64,000 nucleotides of DNA from an uncultured Clostridia bacterium. Lineage in GTDB: Bacteria > Bacillota > Clostridia > Lachnospirales > Lachnospiraceae. The position numbers and the translations under genes were made by a program. Shown piece after piece: positions 52,639 through 63,035 of this stretch. Under the pieces are notes generated by a model that had not been told where the DNA came from, did no database searches, and worked only from the letters and a program-made list of their open reading frames with translations. Position 1 is the stretch's first letter; each line of letters opens with the position of its first letter. Location: assembly GCA_947385955.1 (NCBI GenBank), contig CANDNA010000004.1:1-64000 (forward strand). Reading direction: 5' to 3'.

Positions 52639-53691
52639 ATGAAAAAATTACAGGTACTTAGCTTTTTCCTGTGTCTCGGTATACTCTGCGCACCGATTTC
52701 CAGCCATGCCAATGAGGGTTTCTCCTGGGAAATCCTTTCAGACCAAACTGAGGAAGAGGTATCTGATGATCTGTTCGGCAGTGATTCTGAATCAGAGGAT
52801 ACACAGGAAGAGGACGATTCTGAAGATGAAACAGAAAAGGAGTCAGAGGAAGAAAAGGAATCAGAAGAAACTGAGGAGGAAGAGCCTTCTCTGAAAGGCA
52901 GTTATCCTTCCGAAATTATCTATTCCCAGTCCGAAATAGAAGAAATGATCGAAGAAAAATATGAAGAACTGGAAGAAGCCTATCAGATCAAAGACCGTTT
53001 CAAAAAGACAAAAACCATTGATCAGATCGACTCCTTTATTCTGAATTTTTGTGGAGATCCGCTTCAGGATAAAAAAATCGTTTTTCTGGGTGACAGCATC
53101 ACTGCAGGAAACGGCGGCACACTGACACCGGACGGCAGCGGACTGGACTATACGAATTTCATTTCCAAATACACATCTGCCCGGATCATCAATCTGGGCA
53201 TCGGCGGCGCTCCTTTTGAAGGAAACGATAACGATGATGCCATTGTCCACCGTTATACAGACATCCCCAAAGATGCGGATATGATCGTCCTGTTTGCAGG
53301 CATCAATGATTTATTTGCAGGTTCGGAAAACTTCGGTTCTCTGGATGATCTGGAAGAAGGCACTTACTGCGGCGACATTTATCAGACCTTCCGGCAGATA
53401 GACAGGCTGTATCCGGACGCAGACGTTCATGTCGTCATTACCTATCCCAATAAAATGGAGGACTACAAAGAATTTATCAATGAGAACTGGCAGGATTATG
53501 CCGACGTACAGATTGAGCTGGCCGAAAAATACGATTTTCATGTCATCAATCTGTATGAGGAAGGCTTTATGGACAGTGGGGATACCAATATAAGAAGCGC
53601 CTTTTTTAAAGACGACATCCACCCGGACGACCTGGGCAGCGAAATATTGGGCCGGCATATCCTGGTACATCTGATCAGAGACTATATTTAA
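52639..53691 (+). CDS. Secreted SGNH/GDSL hydrolase with acidic linker
   Basis: 350 residues. A signal peptide (KKLQVLSFFLCLGILCAPIS, cut after SSHA) is followed by a very acidic, Ser/Glu/Asp-rich stretch (about residues 40-85), a short helical part and the hydrolase domain. Block I is VFLGDSITAGNGG with the Ser nucleophile, block III is LFAGINDLF, and block V is DDIHPDD with the Asp and His. Likely removes acetyl or acyl groups from cell-wall or dietary glycans; the substrate is not known. ATG 52639 follows GAGGAGGTG. Confidence 0.88.
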   Translation: MKKLQVLSFFLCLGILCAPISSHANEGFSWEILSDQTEEEVSDDLFGSDSESEDTQEEDDSEDETEKESEEEKESEETEEEEPSLKGSYPSEIIYSQSEIEEMIEEKYEELEEAYQIKDRFKKTKTIDQIDSFILNFCGDPLQDKKIVFLGDSITAGNGGTLTPDGSGLDYTNFISKYTSARIINLGIGGAPFEGNDNDDAIVHRYTDIPKDADMIVLFAGINDLFAGSENFGSLDDLEEGTYCGDIYQTFRQIDRLYPDADVHVVITYPNKMEDYKEFINENWQDYADVQIELAEKYDFHVINLYEEGFMDSGDTNIRSAFFKDDIHPDDLGSEILGRHILVHLIRDYI

Positions 53692-53737
53692 TCACGCATG
53701 TTACTGTTTGTCCACTCTTTATGAATAACATTTGTTT

Positions 53738-53781
53738 TTATCCGGCCGCAGGAATTGCTCCCCCTCCCTGTGGCCGGATAA
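53738..53781. terminator. Hairpin between convergent genes
   Basis: TTATCCGGCC (53738-53747) pairs with GGCCGGATAA (53772-53781), with CAGG/CCTG inside. It lies between the SGNH gene and the DUF4132 gene. The T-run is upstream, so direction is unclear. Confidence 0.5.
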
Positions 53782-53821
53782 GTTAATTCATAAGTTAATA
53801 ACTTCTTTTCATCTCCTCATT

Positions 53822-56800
53822 TCATTGGTTTTCCATTTCCATTTTCCAGTTTTCATTTTTACCCGTACTGGATGCCGTTGCTTTGGTAAGCTGCCAGACC
53901 ACCTCACTGAAATACCGCTCCGGTACCTCTGACAGAATACAGGCTTTTTTATCATCCGCCTCATCATTTACATAACTGCCTCTCTGTATGCTGCCTGCCG
54001 GATAAAATCTCACACCGTAAACGGTTACATCTTCATTGAGCCCGCCCACATAGCTGCCCGAAAAATGCAGTTCCGCTCCCATACCGTTTTCCGGATCTTC
54101 ACGATAATAGACATAAAATCCGCCTCCGTCCAGTACCGAGCCCCGATACCAGCCCAGCGCCGTCAGTTTACCGCTCAGGGAAAGGTCATTCACAACGATA
54201 CCGCCAAAACGCTCCAGTGTTTTTCCCGCCGCTTCCTCTTCGCTCCTGCGGTATATACTGCGGGACAACTGTTCCACAGGCTGGCTGATCTCATAATCCT
54301 CCAACTGCTCTTTCCAGGCATTACGGGATTCATCGGAAAGTTCAATCGGATGCACCAGACCGATCCGGCCCGAATCCGGCAAGGTAAACTCCTCTTCCTC
54401 CTCTGTATTAAACGAACCATCTTCCATATACCGGAAGCTCTGCCGCAGACTGTGGTTTTCATAAATTCCCCAGATCAGCCCGATGGCAAACTGGTGCATG
54501 ATGGGGTTCCGTACAAACAGTTCTTTCCAGGCGGCAACTTCCCATTCCCTGCCTACAGACAGCGCCAGCTCCAGCCGGGTTTTCTGGCTGGATACCGTAG
54601 CCTTCATCTGTTTTTTCATTTCTTTAAAGGCATCATGGGACGCTTTTGCCACCTCCTCCTGATCCCGTTTCCCCGGCGCAGGCATATTCTTTAATTTTTT
54701 ACCGTTTTCATCAAAGATTTCGATTTCCAAAGACGGCGTAATGGTAACCGTAAATTTACGTTCTCCATAATCGAAGATCCTCTGCATCTTCTCGTCAAAG
54801 CCCAGATCCGGCACGATCTTATCGGCCAGCTCTTCCCTGGAAAGCCCCAACTGAGATGCCGCAAATTCCAATGCAGCTCCGGCAGCCGCCTTGACCTGTC
54901 TGAACTTGAACTTCCGTGCAATTCCATCCACAATCAAAAGTGCCTGCGGCAATGGATTCAATGCCAGGGCACAAACCGCATCCGACGCGATGGCGCCTCT
55001 GGAATGCGCCGGCCATTCCTGAATCTGATGATGCAGTTTTCTGATGATTTCCGAACCGCCATGAATCGCCGCTGCATATAATACCCATCTCTTCTTTGCT
55101 TCTGCACCTGCCTCCAGCCATTTATCAAACAGCTCTCCCATATATACGGCAAGATCCGCCTCCGAAAGCGCCTCTGCCAGCAGTTTCGCATCCTGGCTCA
55201 CCCCCGGCTTTCCCATTGATGCATAACAAAGCAGAATTGCCTGCAGATATTCTTCTTCTGCCGGCTGCCCGTCTTTTCGTGCAACAGAAGAAAAAGGGGT
55301 CTGATAAGCCCATGCCAGTGTACGCTTTTTCCCGCCCCGATGCACCGCTTTTACGATATCTGCCAGAGAAAGTTCTTTGGCGGCACTCTTTCCATCCTCA
55401 AACAATCCTTCCAGAAGCGCACGCACCTTTCCGTTCTTTTCTTTTTCATACACTTCCTGCAATGTGTTTTGATATCCTGCTTCATCCCAGGATAACAGTG
55501 TGCGGATCGCCACCTCCCGTTCCGCCGCTTTTTTAGAGGACAGGAGTGCAAGGATACCGGCCTCCCATTCCCGGTGCCTTTGCAGGATTGACAGCAGTGT
55601 TTCCCGTACCTGTTTGGAGCTGTCCCTGCTGTAAGAAAGAATCTCTTCTCCGTTTTTCCCCACATCTGTATCCAATACTTCCAGGCCAAAACACCGCCCC
55701 GGCGCATCCGATTCCCTGAAAGCGTTCAATACCTCTTCTCTGTTTTTTCTCAGATAGCCGCAAAAAACCGGTCTTATCTCCTCAGCCAGCGCAGTCTTTT
55801 GATAAGCCAGAATATCCAGTATCAGCATGGCCGCTTTTAACTGATATGCCATATTCAGATTTTCTTCCTGCAGCATCCGGAAAATCGGCTTTACTCTTTC
55901 TTTCTTTACTTCTCCCCGCTCCGACAGGAGATGGTGAAACGCATAAGCTGCCTCCCGGAAAACAATCATAACCAGGCAGCGGCGGTAAAAATCATCCTGT
56001 CCATAGCTCTCCGCATACTGCTGCATGGCCTGATATTCTCCTGTTCCGGCATACCAGGAACGCCCTGCAAACTGTCCTGCCACAGGATACAGGCTTTCCA
56101 GACTGCTGCGTCCCATCAGGTATGCTTCTCCATCTCTGCAGACCTGTATCGAATCCGGACAGAGTATCTTAACCATCTGCTCCTGCCGTGTCTCTTTGCC
56201 TCTGCGGATCAATTGATGATAGAGAGGCTCATCCTTACTCTTTATAATTTCCAGCAAAAGTGTGGCCGTCCCCAGATTCGCCTCCTGGTAACATTCCAGA
56301 AAAGCCTCCCGGTACATCGTAAACTGTCCGGATAAAAGATTCTTGATCTTCTTATTTGCCGCCCATCCGATATACTGTTTTGTATCCATCCCGAACACCC
56401 GGGCAAAGCCGGCGCCTCTCCCCCGCAGATCATACCGCAGATCCATTTCATCCATTGCATTCAACGCCGCCTTCTCATCCACAGCCAGACAAACGGAAAC
56501 CACATTTTTCAGACGCGCAGACAGAGTAAAATTCCCGAATGCACAGCCGCATAAAAGTTTCATCAGAAACGGACTGAATCTTTGTTTCCGGGCTGCCGCT
56601 CTCACTTCATCAGTCACGTTATCATGATTAATAGCATCTGTTATCATATTTAATTCTGCGGAAGCAATCCCTTTGGAAAACAGATTTTCCAGACTGTACA
56701 CAACCAGATCTTCATAATCGGTCAACAGTTCTCTGTCACCTTCCTCCACAGGAAAAATCATATTGCGGCTTCCGGTTCCAAACAGCTTTGTCATTGACTG

Positions 56801-57391
56801 CAGCAATGTTCCTCCGGGCTTTTCGCTTCCTGCCCGGACAGATTCTTCCCGGAATCTTGCATCCGGATATTTCACCCAGAAATATGCCGTATACAAAATC
56901 AACAACCCATTGTCCGGACTGCTTTTATGATGGGTCATGGCTTTTCTGATCGGAGCCGGGTCCCCTCCCGCAAGTTTTTTCAGACGCTCCAGCATATTGG
57001 TCTTGATCCAGAACTGGCTCTCCCCCACATCCTCTGCCAGAATGGATATGGTCTGGTCAGCAGGAAAAATTTCCTGTGCATCATTTTTATAAGCCAGTAT
57101 ATCCGAAGGAATCAGGCTGCTCATGGTGGATTTTCCCACTGTAAACAAAACGGCAAACAGCCTCTCTGCTTCTTTCATCCTGCCTCTGTTTACCAGGGTA
57201 CGAAACAATGCTGAAAACTGTCTCCTGACCTGATCCGGCAGGGAGGACAAATCCTGAAATCCCAGTTTCCCCGGTACTTCCCTCTCCCCCATCAGATAAT
57301 CCTGTATCATTTCGTTTTCCTGTTCCGATAAGTGCAAACTTTCCAAAAGCTCCATCATTTTCCGCATCTGGATGTCCTGCGGCTGCATCAT
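53822..57391 (-). CDS. DUF4132-domain protein, last gene of the MoxR/VWA/SWIM cassette
   Basis: 1189 residues. The N-terminal 900 are helical and repeat-like (several HEAT-like stretches such as VRETLLSILQRHREWEAGILALLSS). The C-terminal 300 carry DUF4132, with TLERFGGIVVNDLSLSGKL and GWYRGSVLDGGGFYVYYRE. No signal peptide or membrane helix, so cytoplasmic. E. coli YehI, about 1200 residues from memory, has the same domain. ATG 57391 follows AGGAGG and overlaps the SWIM gene by 4 bases. Function unknown; it may be the substrate or scaffold of the ATPase. Confidence 0.88.
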   Translation of the reverse strand: MMQPQDIQMRKMMELLESLHLSEQENEMIQDYLMGEREVPGKLGFQDLSSLPDQVRRQFSALFRTLVNRGRMKEAERLFAVLFTVGKSTMSSLIPSDILAYKNDAQEIFPADQTISILAEDVGESQFWIKTNMLERLKKLAGGDPAPIRKAMTHHKSSPDNGLLILYTAYFWVKYPDARFREESVRAGSEKPGGTLLQSMTKLFGTGSRNMIFPVEEGDRELLTDYEDLVVYSLENLFSKGIASAELNMITDAINHDNVTDEVRAAARKQRFSPFLMKLLCGCAFGNFTLSARLKNVVSVCLAVDEKAALNAMDEMDLRYDLRGRGAGFARVFGMDTKQYIGWAANKKIKNLLSGQFTMYREAFLECYQEANLGTATLLLEIIKSKDEPLYHQLIRRGKETRQEQMVKILCPDSIQVCRDGEAYLMGRSSLESLYPVAGQFAGRSWYAGTGEYQAMQQYAESYGQDDFYRRCLVMIVFREAAYAFHHLLSERGEVKKERVKPIFRMLQEENLNMAYQLKAAMLILDILAYQKTALAEEIRPVFCGYLRKNREEVLNAFRESDAPGRCFGLEVLDTDVGKNGEEILSYSRDSSKQVRETLLSILQRHREWEAGILALLSSKKAAEREVAIRTLLSWDEAGYQNTLQEVYEKEKNGKVRALLEGLFEDGKSAAKELSLADIVKAVHRGGKKRTLAWAYQTPFSSVARKDGQPAEEEYLQAILLCYASMGKPGVSQDAKLLAEALSEADLAVYMGELFDKWLEAGAEAKKRWVLYAAAIHGGSEIIRKLHHQIQEWPAHSRGAIASDAVCALALNPLPQALLIVDGIARKFKFRQVKAAAGAALEFAASQLGLSREELADKIVPDLGFDEKMQRIFDYGERKFTVTITPSLEIEIFDENGKKLKNMPAPGKRDQEEVAKASHDAFKEMKKQMKATVSSQKTRLELALSVGREWEVAAWKELFVRNPIMHQFAIGLIWGIYENHSLRQSFRYMEDGSFNTEEEEEFTLPDSGRIGLVHPIELSDESRNAWKEQLEDYEISQPVEQLSRSIYRRSEEEAAGKTLERFGGIVVNDLSLSGKLTALGWYRGSVLDGGGFYVYYREDPENGMGAELHFSGSYVGGLNEDVTVYGVRFYPAGSIQRGSYVNDEADDKKACILSEVPERYFSEVVWQLTKATASSTGKNENWKMEMENQ

Positions 57392-59520
57392 AATCCCGTT
57401 CCTCCTCTATAGTATTCATAGGCTTCATCCCACCGTATCTTCTGCCTGCAAAGATACAGATATCTGTTGATCTTTCCATACAGCGCCGCTGCATTGTCCT
57501 CTTTCTCCCGCATCCTGTGCCTTCGCATGGAGAGTGCCTCCCATAAAGCTGCTGCCATATCTGCCAGGCCGGCCAGGCCATACGCTGCCGCCGTATCCTT
57601 CATTTTTCCAAGCGCCTCCAATGTCCCTGCATGGACAGCCGAAAATCCGCTCTGGCACAGTTCTTCCATCAGCCCGGCCGCTTCTTCCGTCACTTCCCGG
57701 ACAGCCGCCATCCCGCCTGCGTCCACCTGCGGATATACCTTCTGCCCTTCCTGCCGTATCCCGGACACTTCTGCCATATCCTTTTCCTCAAACAATGCCA
57801 GGGGATACATATGGATTCTGCCATTTCGTAAATAAATTTTCCCCAGAAAACAGGGTGGTTTCCGTTCTGCTTTCTCCGCATCTGACAAATCCCGGCGCCA
57901 CTTTTTCATATATCGTTCCAAATAACGTATGGTATTTGATTCCCTTTTGGAATAAGCCACCTCAACCATCAGTTCCCGGCCGGCCCGGTCCAGAAGCGGC
58001 AGGGTAAACATCTGTCTGATATCCGAAAAACCGGTCTCACCCAAATCGGCAGGCGCAACAAAAACCAGTTCCGGCCGTTTCTCCGTCAGGCCATCCTGCA
58101 CCTCTCCTGTTTCTTCTTCAAAATCCTGCCGCCTGATTCGCCTGGTAAACAATGTGAAAAAATCATCATAATACCAGGAAGCCAGCAGTTCCTGTGAAAA
58201 CTTCCGTGCGCCTGCCGCTTCTGCCCTGCTCTCCCCGGATGCAGAAAGCCTTCCCCGTTCGTCCACCCTGGCTTTCTTCAGACAAATCCTGACCGATGCC
58301 AGTTCTTCTAAGGTAAGGGGAAGCTCCCAGGGAGCCTGACTCCTGCCATTTCCCTGGAATCTGCGGCGTCCTTCATAAAAAACCGGCCTGGCACTGGTGT
58401 AGGTATACCATTTCTGCTCCTTTTCTTCCAGAAAATAAACCGTTTCTCCGGCATATCCTGACCGGCTTTCAAAGGATTCCAGTACGATACCTGTCAGAGC
58501 CAGCTCTCCGGCCACCCGGTACCGCCCACGGAAATTCCCCGCATAAGCAGCAATCTCCTCTTCCTCCTGCTCTTCCAGCACGCTGCATACCATTCCATAC
58601 AACTCTGTCAACTGCCGGAGCCATTCCTGAATCCGAAAAGAGGCCGATCTTTTGAAATAACCGCTGCAGGTTTTCCCCAACGCCCGGAAACTGCTTTCAA
58701 ACCGGGCCAGCCCGGCATTATGACTGATAATTGCCATCCGCTCCATATCCTGCATCACATCCGGCGCCGCCCGGGCCAGTCCTGTATCAAACAGCACCTC
58801 CAAAAATCTCTTCATCTGGCCGGCCGCCTCTTTCACCAGTGTCAGATCCCATTCCGGCTGCCGCTGCACTTCCTCCATCAGCTCCTGTGCCTTAAGGATA
58901 CCGGCCTGATACTGACACCACAAAACCGCAGCCGCCTTATGGGCACAGAGTTCTTTTTTATGACAGGTACAACTGGCATAGTCAAGGGGAGACAGGAGCC
59001 TGACCGTAAACTCCTGTCCGGGAAGCGGTACGGTAATCACAGAAGTCTCCCGGATTTCAGGCCGGATTCCCGCCTGAACCTGCTCTGCAAACTGCCGGAA
59101 ATACCGGCTTCCCATTACCCGTCTGGCTTTCTGTATGGGAAAAGAACCTATTTCCTGCCAGAGCGCTTCGTTTCCTGCAGCAGATGCCTCACTGCCTGCT
59201 TCCTTTGCAGATCCGGCCGGTGGTTTTACTCCTTCAGTCCCCTCTGCCTCTTCCTCCAGTTCCTTCTTCAGCACCAGCAGCGCCTGCACTACATGACGGC
59301 AGATACTTCTGGAAGGGCAGGTACATTTACTCTCTCCCAGCGGATTGCATATTGTTACGGTTTCCGTCCCCACCATCACTTTCGCTTCGTCGGCTATACT
59401 GCAGACTTTTGCCTCCACCGTTTCCATATCCTTATGCGCCCGCTTGACAATGCCTTTATTGGACAATCCGATCAGATATTCCTCATCTGTCTCTGCCAGT
59501 ATCTGTTTGAAATCCCTCAT
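57388..59520 (-). CDS. Protein with two SWIM zinc-finger motifs
   Basis: 710 residues. SWIM motifs have the pattern CxC...CxH. The first is CTCPSRSICRH (Cys66, Cys68, Cys74, His76) and the second is CTCHKKELCAH (Cys184, Cys186, Cys192, His194); spacing is identical. SWIM domains bind DNA or proteins. The rest is helical, with no recognised enzyme motif. ATG 59520 (MRDFKQILAE) overlaps the VWA stop by 4 bases (ATGA); an ATG at 59541 is possible. E. coli YehQ is a comparable SWIM protein in a matching cluster, from memory. Confidence 0.88.
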   Translation of the reverse strand: MRDFKQILAETDEEYLIGLSNKGIVKRAHKDMETVEAKVCSIADEAKVMVGTETVTICNPLGESKCTCPSRSICRHVVQALLVLKKELEEEAEGTEGVKPPAGSAKEAGSEASAAGNEALWQEIGSFPIQKARRVMGSRYFRQFAEQVQAGIRPEIRETSVITVPLPGQEFTVRLLSPLDYASCTCHKKELCAHKAAAVLWCQYQAGILKAQELMEEVQRQPEWDLTLVKEAAGQMKRFLEVLFDTGLARAAPDVMQDMERMAIISHNAGLARFESSFRALGKTCSGYFKRSASFRIQEWLRQLTELYGMVCSVLEEQEEEEIAAYAGNFRGRYRVAGELALTGIVLESFESRSGYAGETVYFLEEKEQKWYTYTSARPVFYEGRRRFQGNGRSQAPWELPLTLEELASVRICLKKARVDERGRLSASGESRAEAAGARKFSQELLASWYYDDFFTLFTRRIRRQDFEEETGEVQDGLTEKRPELVFVAPADLGETGFSDIRQMFTLPLLDRAGRELMVEVAYSKRESNTIRYLERYMKKWRRDLSDAEKAERKPPCFLGKIYLRNGRIHMYPLALFEEKDMAEVSGIRQEGQKVYPQVDAGGMAAVREVTEEAAGLMEELCQSGFSAVHAGTLEALGKMKDTAAAYGLAGLADMAAALWEALSMRRHRMREKEDNAAALYGKINRYLYLCRQKIRWDEAYEYYRGGTGL

Positions 59521-60644
59521 CCCATTATCTTCCCCATCCACTCTGAAAGCTGCTCCGGCGTCATGGCTGCCACATGTGCCCCCATACCGGCCAGCATTGC
59601 AGCCGCATTTTTATCATAGTTAGGCTTTGCATCCATATCCAGGGCTGTCAGAACCAGCAGCCTGGCGCCGCTCTCCATGATCCCCCTGCTGACAGAATAA
59701 AGATTCTGGTATCCGCCGCCCTCATACAGATCCGTAATCAGAATCAGTAATGTCCGGTCCGGGAACTCGATCAGCCTTTCACAATACTGTAATGCTCCGG
59801 CAATATTGGTGCCGCCGCCCAGTTGAATACTCATCAGCGTTTCCACCGGATCTTCCACATATCCGCTTAAATCCACAACATTGGTATCAAATATGACCAG
59901 CCTGGTTTCCAGCATAGGCAGCCTGGCAAAAATCCCTGCCATGACTGCACTGTGAATCACGGAATCCAGCATGGATCCGCTTTCATCCACACAGATAATC
60001 ACCCGCCACTTATGATATCGTTTCAGCCTGGAATGAAAATACACATCCTGTAAAATCATCTGCCCGCTGTCTGTATCATAATGCTTCAGATTCATACGAA
60101 TCGTTTTTTTCATATCCAGATTCCGGGCACAGGCCACCGGACTGCTGGAAGTCTTATCCAGTCTCCCGGCCAGGCAGCGGCGCATATCCTGCTCCATTTT
60201 CTCCATCAGCTCCTGTGCCACTTTCCGTACCACCTCTCTGGCCAGCGCCAGCACTTCGCCTTTCATCATATGCTTAAATTCCAGAATGGTCTTTAACAGC
60301 GCCTGATTTGGTTCCATCTTTCTGAGCACCTCCGGATCGGTCAGAAGCTCTTTCATCCCGTACTGCTCCAGTGCATGGCGCTCCATAATCTCCACAGTCT
60401 GCCTGGGAAACAGCTTCCGGATCTTCTCAATCCAGGAAGGTACCGTAAGGCTGGAACCATCCTGTCCGCCGGTCCTGTCCTTTCTGATATCCTGCTCTTC
60501 CCCATATTCCCGGTCATACAGATAGTCCAGCACCTCTTCCATTTCCAGATAACGCACCCCGTTTTCCGAAAATCCGATCTGCCCCTGTGCATATTTTCCC
60601 AGCATCAGCCGCCACCTGTTCAAAACCTCCTGATCATCTGCCAT
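59517..60644 (-). CDS. VWA-domain protein, partner of a MoxR ATPase
   Basis: 375 residues. The N-terminal half is helical and the C-terminal half is a von Willebrand A domain with a full metal site (MIDAS): Asp220, Ser222 and Ser224 in VDESGSM, Thr279 in GGGTNI and Asp305 in ITDLYEGG. MoxR ATPases normally work with such proteins (for example RavA-ViaA, CoxD-CoxE). E. coli YehP has a similar size and domain, from memory. It begins 3 bases after the DUF5682 gene. Confidence 0.93.
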   Translation of the reverse strand: MADDQEVLNRWRLMLGKYAQGQIGFSENGVRYLEMEEVLDYLYDREYGEEQDIRKDRTGGQDGSSLTVPSWIEKIRKLFPRQTVEIMERHALEQYGMKELLTDPEVLRKMEPNQALLKTILEFKHMMKGEVLALAREVVRKVAQELMEKMEQDMRRCLAGRLDKTSSSPVACARNLDMKKTIRMNLKHYDTDSGQMILQDVYFHSRLKRYHKWRVIICVDESGSMLDSVIHSAVMAGIFARLPMLETRLVIFDTNVVDLSGYVEDPVETLMSIQLGGGTNIAGALQYCERLIEFPDRTLLILITDLYEGGGYQNLYSVSRGIMESGARLLVLTALDMDAKPNYDKNAAAMLAGMGAHVAAMTPEQLSEWMGKIMG

Positions 60645-60647
60645 CGC

Positions 60648-63035
60648 TCAATCCTTCCACTTTGCCATTACATAAGCATCCAGCTCTTTGCCATATGCAT
60701 ACCATCCGGGCAGGACCTCTTTGGCCCTTTGCAGTTCTTCTCCCGTCTTTCCATGCAGCCTGGCAGCCATCGCCGCAATCCGGTCAATCTCACCCGGTGT
60801 GAAATACCCAAACGCCATACGCAGTTCCGGCAGCAGTTCCATAAATTCCGGCCCTTCCACACTGCCCAGAAAATGATCCAGCATTTCTGTAAACTGACTG
60901 CCGATAAACACCAGATCCCGCGCCGTATAAAACAGGCCCCTGAAAAACCGGGCAGTCTTTAAAAGCTGGTCATGTGTCCCTGTCAGGTAACTGCGGCAGG
61001 CTCCTGCCACATCCTCTGCCGTTTCTCTGCCGCTGCCATAGAGAATCCCATGAATGCATCCGTCCAGCCCAGGATGCAGCTCCGTATCCTGCCCCATTGC
61101 AGCCAGGGCTTCGAAAAATGCCTCCTGCAGGCTCCTGTATTCATGTCCTGTTATCTGATACAACAGCTTGCATGCATTCATACATTTCTCACTGTCCTCG
61201 TCCCTGATCCGTGTCATAGAAGGCAGACATGTAATCAGTTTCTGACAGCACATCACTGTCAGTTCATCCAACTGCAGGTACGTTCTGTACAGGCCCTGCA
61301 GACGCTGCATATCCAGGAAATACTGCAAGGCCTTTGTCAGGGAATAAAAGTCAGCCTCCTGCAGCAGCAACTCATGCACCCGCTGATAAACCGGCTCCAT
61401 CTGTACATCCAGTCCCATTTCAAACACCTGTGTCAGAAGCATCGCCCCGGTTCCCGCATCCATCTCCTGACCAAGCCTCTGCTTTGTCATGCTGACTGCC
61501 GCCTCTTCCACGGTGCCTCCATATACGGAAACATCAATCAGCGCCGCTGACACCTGTGTATTCCATTTATACTTCCAAATCTCCCGGATCAGATTGTGGT
61601 CTTTCTTCTGCTGCAGATTAGGACCTTTGACCCTTCTGGCAAATCCGGTCTGTAAAAACAACATTCTCTGCAAAAACATACTTGTACATCGATGCTTTTC
61701 TACGGCAAACAAAGACAATGTCACTTCTGATTCCAGTGCGGAACGGGACTTCAGGCCCAAGCGTTTGCACTGAAGCTCAAAATCCCGTATAATCGGCGGC
61801 ACTGCCGCATCCCGGCCCAGCTTTCCCATCTGCCTGCCCGTCATCTGCTCTTTCAGAATCCGGAGCGGCCGGTCCGTTGCCAGATTACATTCTCCTTTGA
61901 TAAAAGCCGAAAGTACCGCATCTCTTAACTCATATGCGCCCGGCTCCGGTTTCCCCCGCAACGCAGCCAGGCCGTCTGCCATCTGCAGCGCACAGATTTC
62001 ATCATATGTAGACAAAAGCTCCGATTTTCTCCGCACCGCCTTTCCGGTGGCCACAAGCATATCCAGCACCGTTTCATGATAGGGAAACGTTCCCGATCCC
62101 AGCCCCTCCCATATCTTCTGATAAAACCCGGGGCATGGCATGCCGCTGGCATATCCGTTCAAAGCATCCGCAGCCTCCATAGAATATGGCATAATATATA
62201 CTTCCTGGTTTTCCTCCCCGATCCGGTTTTTCCTGGGATCTGATTTCTGCTCTCCGGAAACAAGAGATTTCAGCCCCGCCGTATGAAATCCGCCTGTCAC
62301 CACAACAATCCGCCCACCGCTGCCTGCCGTTTCCGCCTCCGCTGCCTTTCCGGCCAATCCCCTCGCCCGCTCCAGAATCCGGGCTGCCATAAAGGCTTCC
62401 CGTTCCAGACACCCTTCTGCCTTCAGGACTTCCTGCGGCGTATCCTTCCTGGCCAGTTCACAATAAGCACTCAGATGGGAAAACCAGGTTTCGCTGCTTT
62501 CCCGGATCCCCCTGATTTCAAAATATTTCTCCCAAAATTCATCAAAGCTGCGAAGCCCCGCTTTTTCACAAAGCTGCTGCAGATATCTGTTCCTGGAAAG
62601 GAGATAATCATCGTTATAATTGGGTTTCTCCACATCCTGTAGAAGGCCCCTTCCCTGTCCGGTAGCAGCCAGAATCTCCGCGTAAGGCAGGTCAATAAAG
62701 GCAGTCTCAATGCCCAGCCTCCTGCCTTCCCGCAGCGCTGCCAGTTCCGGTGAATAGTCCAGAAACGGATAATAGCACCTGTAATGCCCTTTTTCTTCGG
62801 AAATATGTCCCAGCCTGTCCCGGTAAGAATAATATACCGCAAAAGGCGCTTTTGTCTCCTCATCCGTCATAACCGGAATCAGCCCGTTGGCATTGCAGGG
62901 CCCTTCCATAAGAAGCAAATCAGGACGCTGCTCTTCTATCACCTGTTTGACGTGCCAGGCACAGGCCGGGCTGTGATGCCGGATCGGAAGAAATGTTATT
63001 TCAACCATTTCTTCGCTTCGTAATACTGTTTCCAT
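60648..63035 (-). CDS. DUF5682-family protein
   Basis: 795 residues. The N-terminal part has FLPIRHHSPACAW (His20, His21) and LLLMEGPCNANGLIP (Glu44), a pattern like the ChaN/TIKI/EreA-type metal-hydrolase fold; that likeness is inference. The rest is helical, without membrane segments. ATG 63035 has AGAGGG upstream and overlaps the MoxR gene by 40 bases; ATG 63008 is an alternative. E. coli YehM occupies the same place in its cluster, from memory. Function unknown. Confidence 0.85.
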   Translation of the reverse strand: METVLRSEEMVEITFLPIRHHSPACAWHVKQVIEEQRPDLLLMEGPCNANGLIPVMTDEETKAPFAVYYSYRDRLGHISEEKGHYRCYYPFLDYSPELAALREGRRLGIETAFIDLPYAEILAATGQGRGLLQDVEKPNYNDDYLLSRNRYLQQLCEKAGLRSFDEFWEKYFEIRGIRESSETWFSHLSAYCELARKDTPQEVLKAEGCLEREAFMAARILERARGLAGKAAEAETAGSGGRIVVVTGGFHTAGLKSLVSGEQKSDPRKNRIGEENQEVYIMPYSMEAADALNGYASGMPCPGFYQKIWEGLGSGTFPYHETVLDMLVATGKAVRRKSELLSTYDEICALQMADGLAALRGKPEPGAYELRDAVLSAFIKGECNLATDRPLRILKEQMTGRQMGKLGRDAAVPPIIRDFELQCKRLGLKSRSALESEVTLSLFAVEKHRCTSMFLQRMLFLQTGFARRVKGPNLQQKKDHNLIREIWKYKWNTQVSAALIDVSVYGGTVEEAAVSMTKQRLGQEMDAGTGAMLLTQVFEMGLDVQMEPVYQRVHELLLQEADFYSLTKALQYFLDMQRLQGLYRTYLQLDELTVMCCQKLITCLPSMTRIRDEDSEKCMNACKLLYQITGHEYRSLQEAFFEALAAMGQDTELHPGLDGCIHGILYGSGRETAEDVAGACRSYLTGTHDQLLKTARFFRGLFYTARDLVFIGSQFTEMLDHFLGSVEGPEFMELLPELRMAFGYFTPGEIDRIAAMAARLHGKTGEELQRAKEVLPGWYAYGKELDAYVMAKWKD

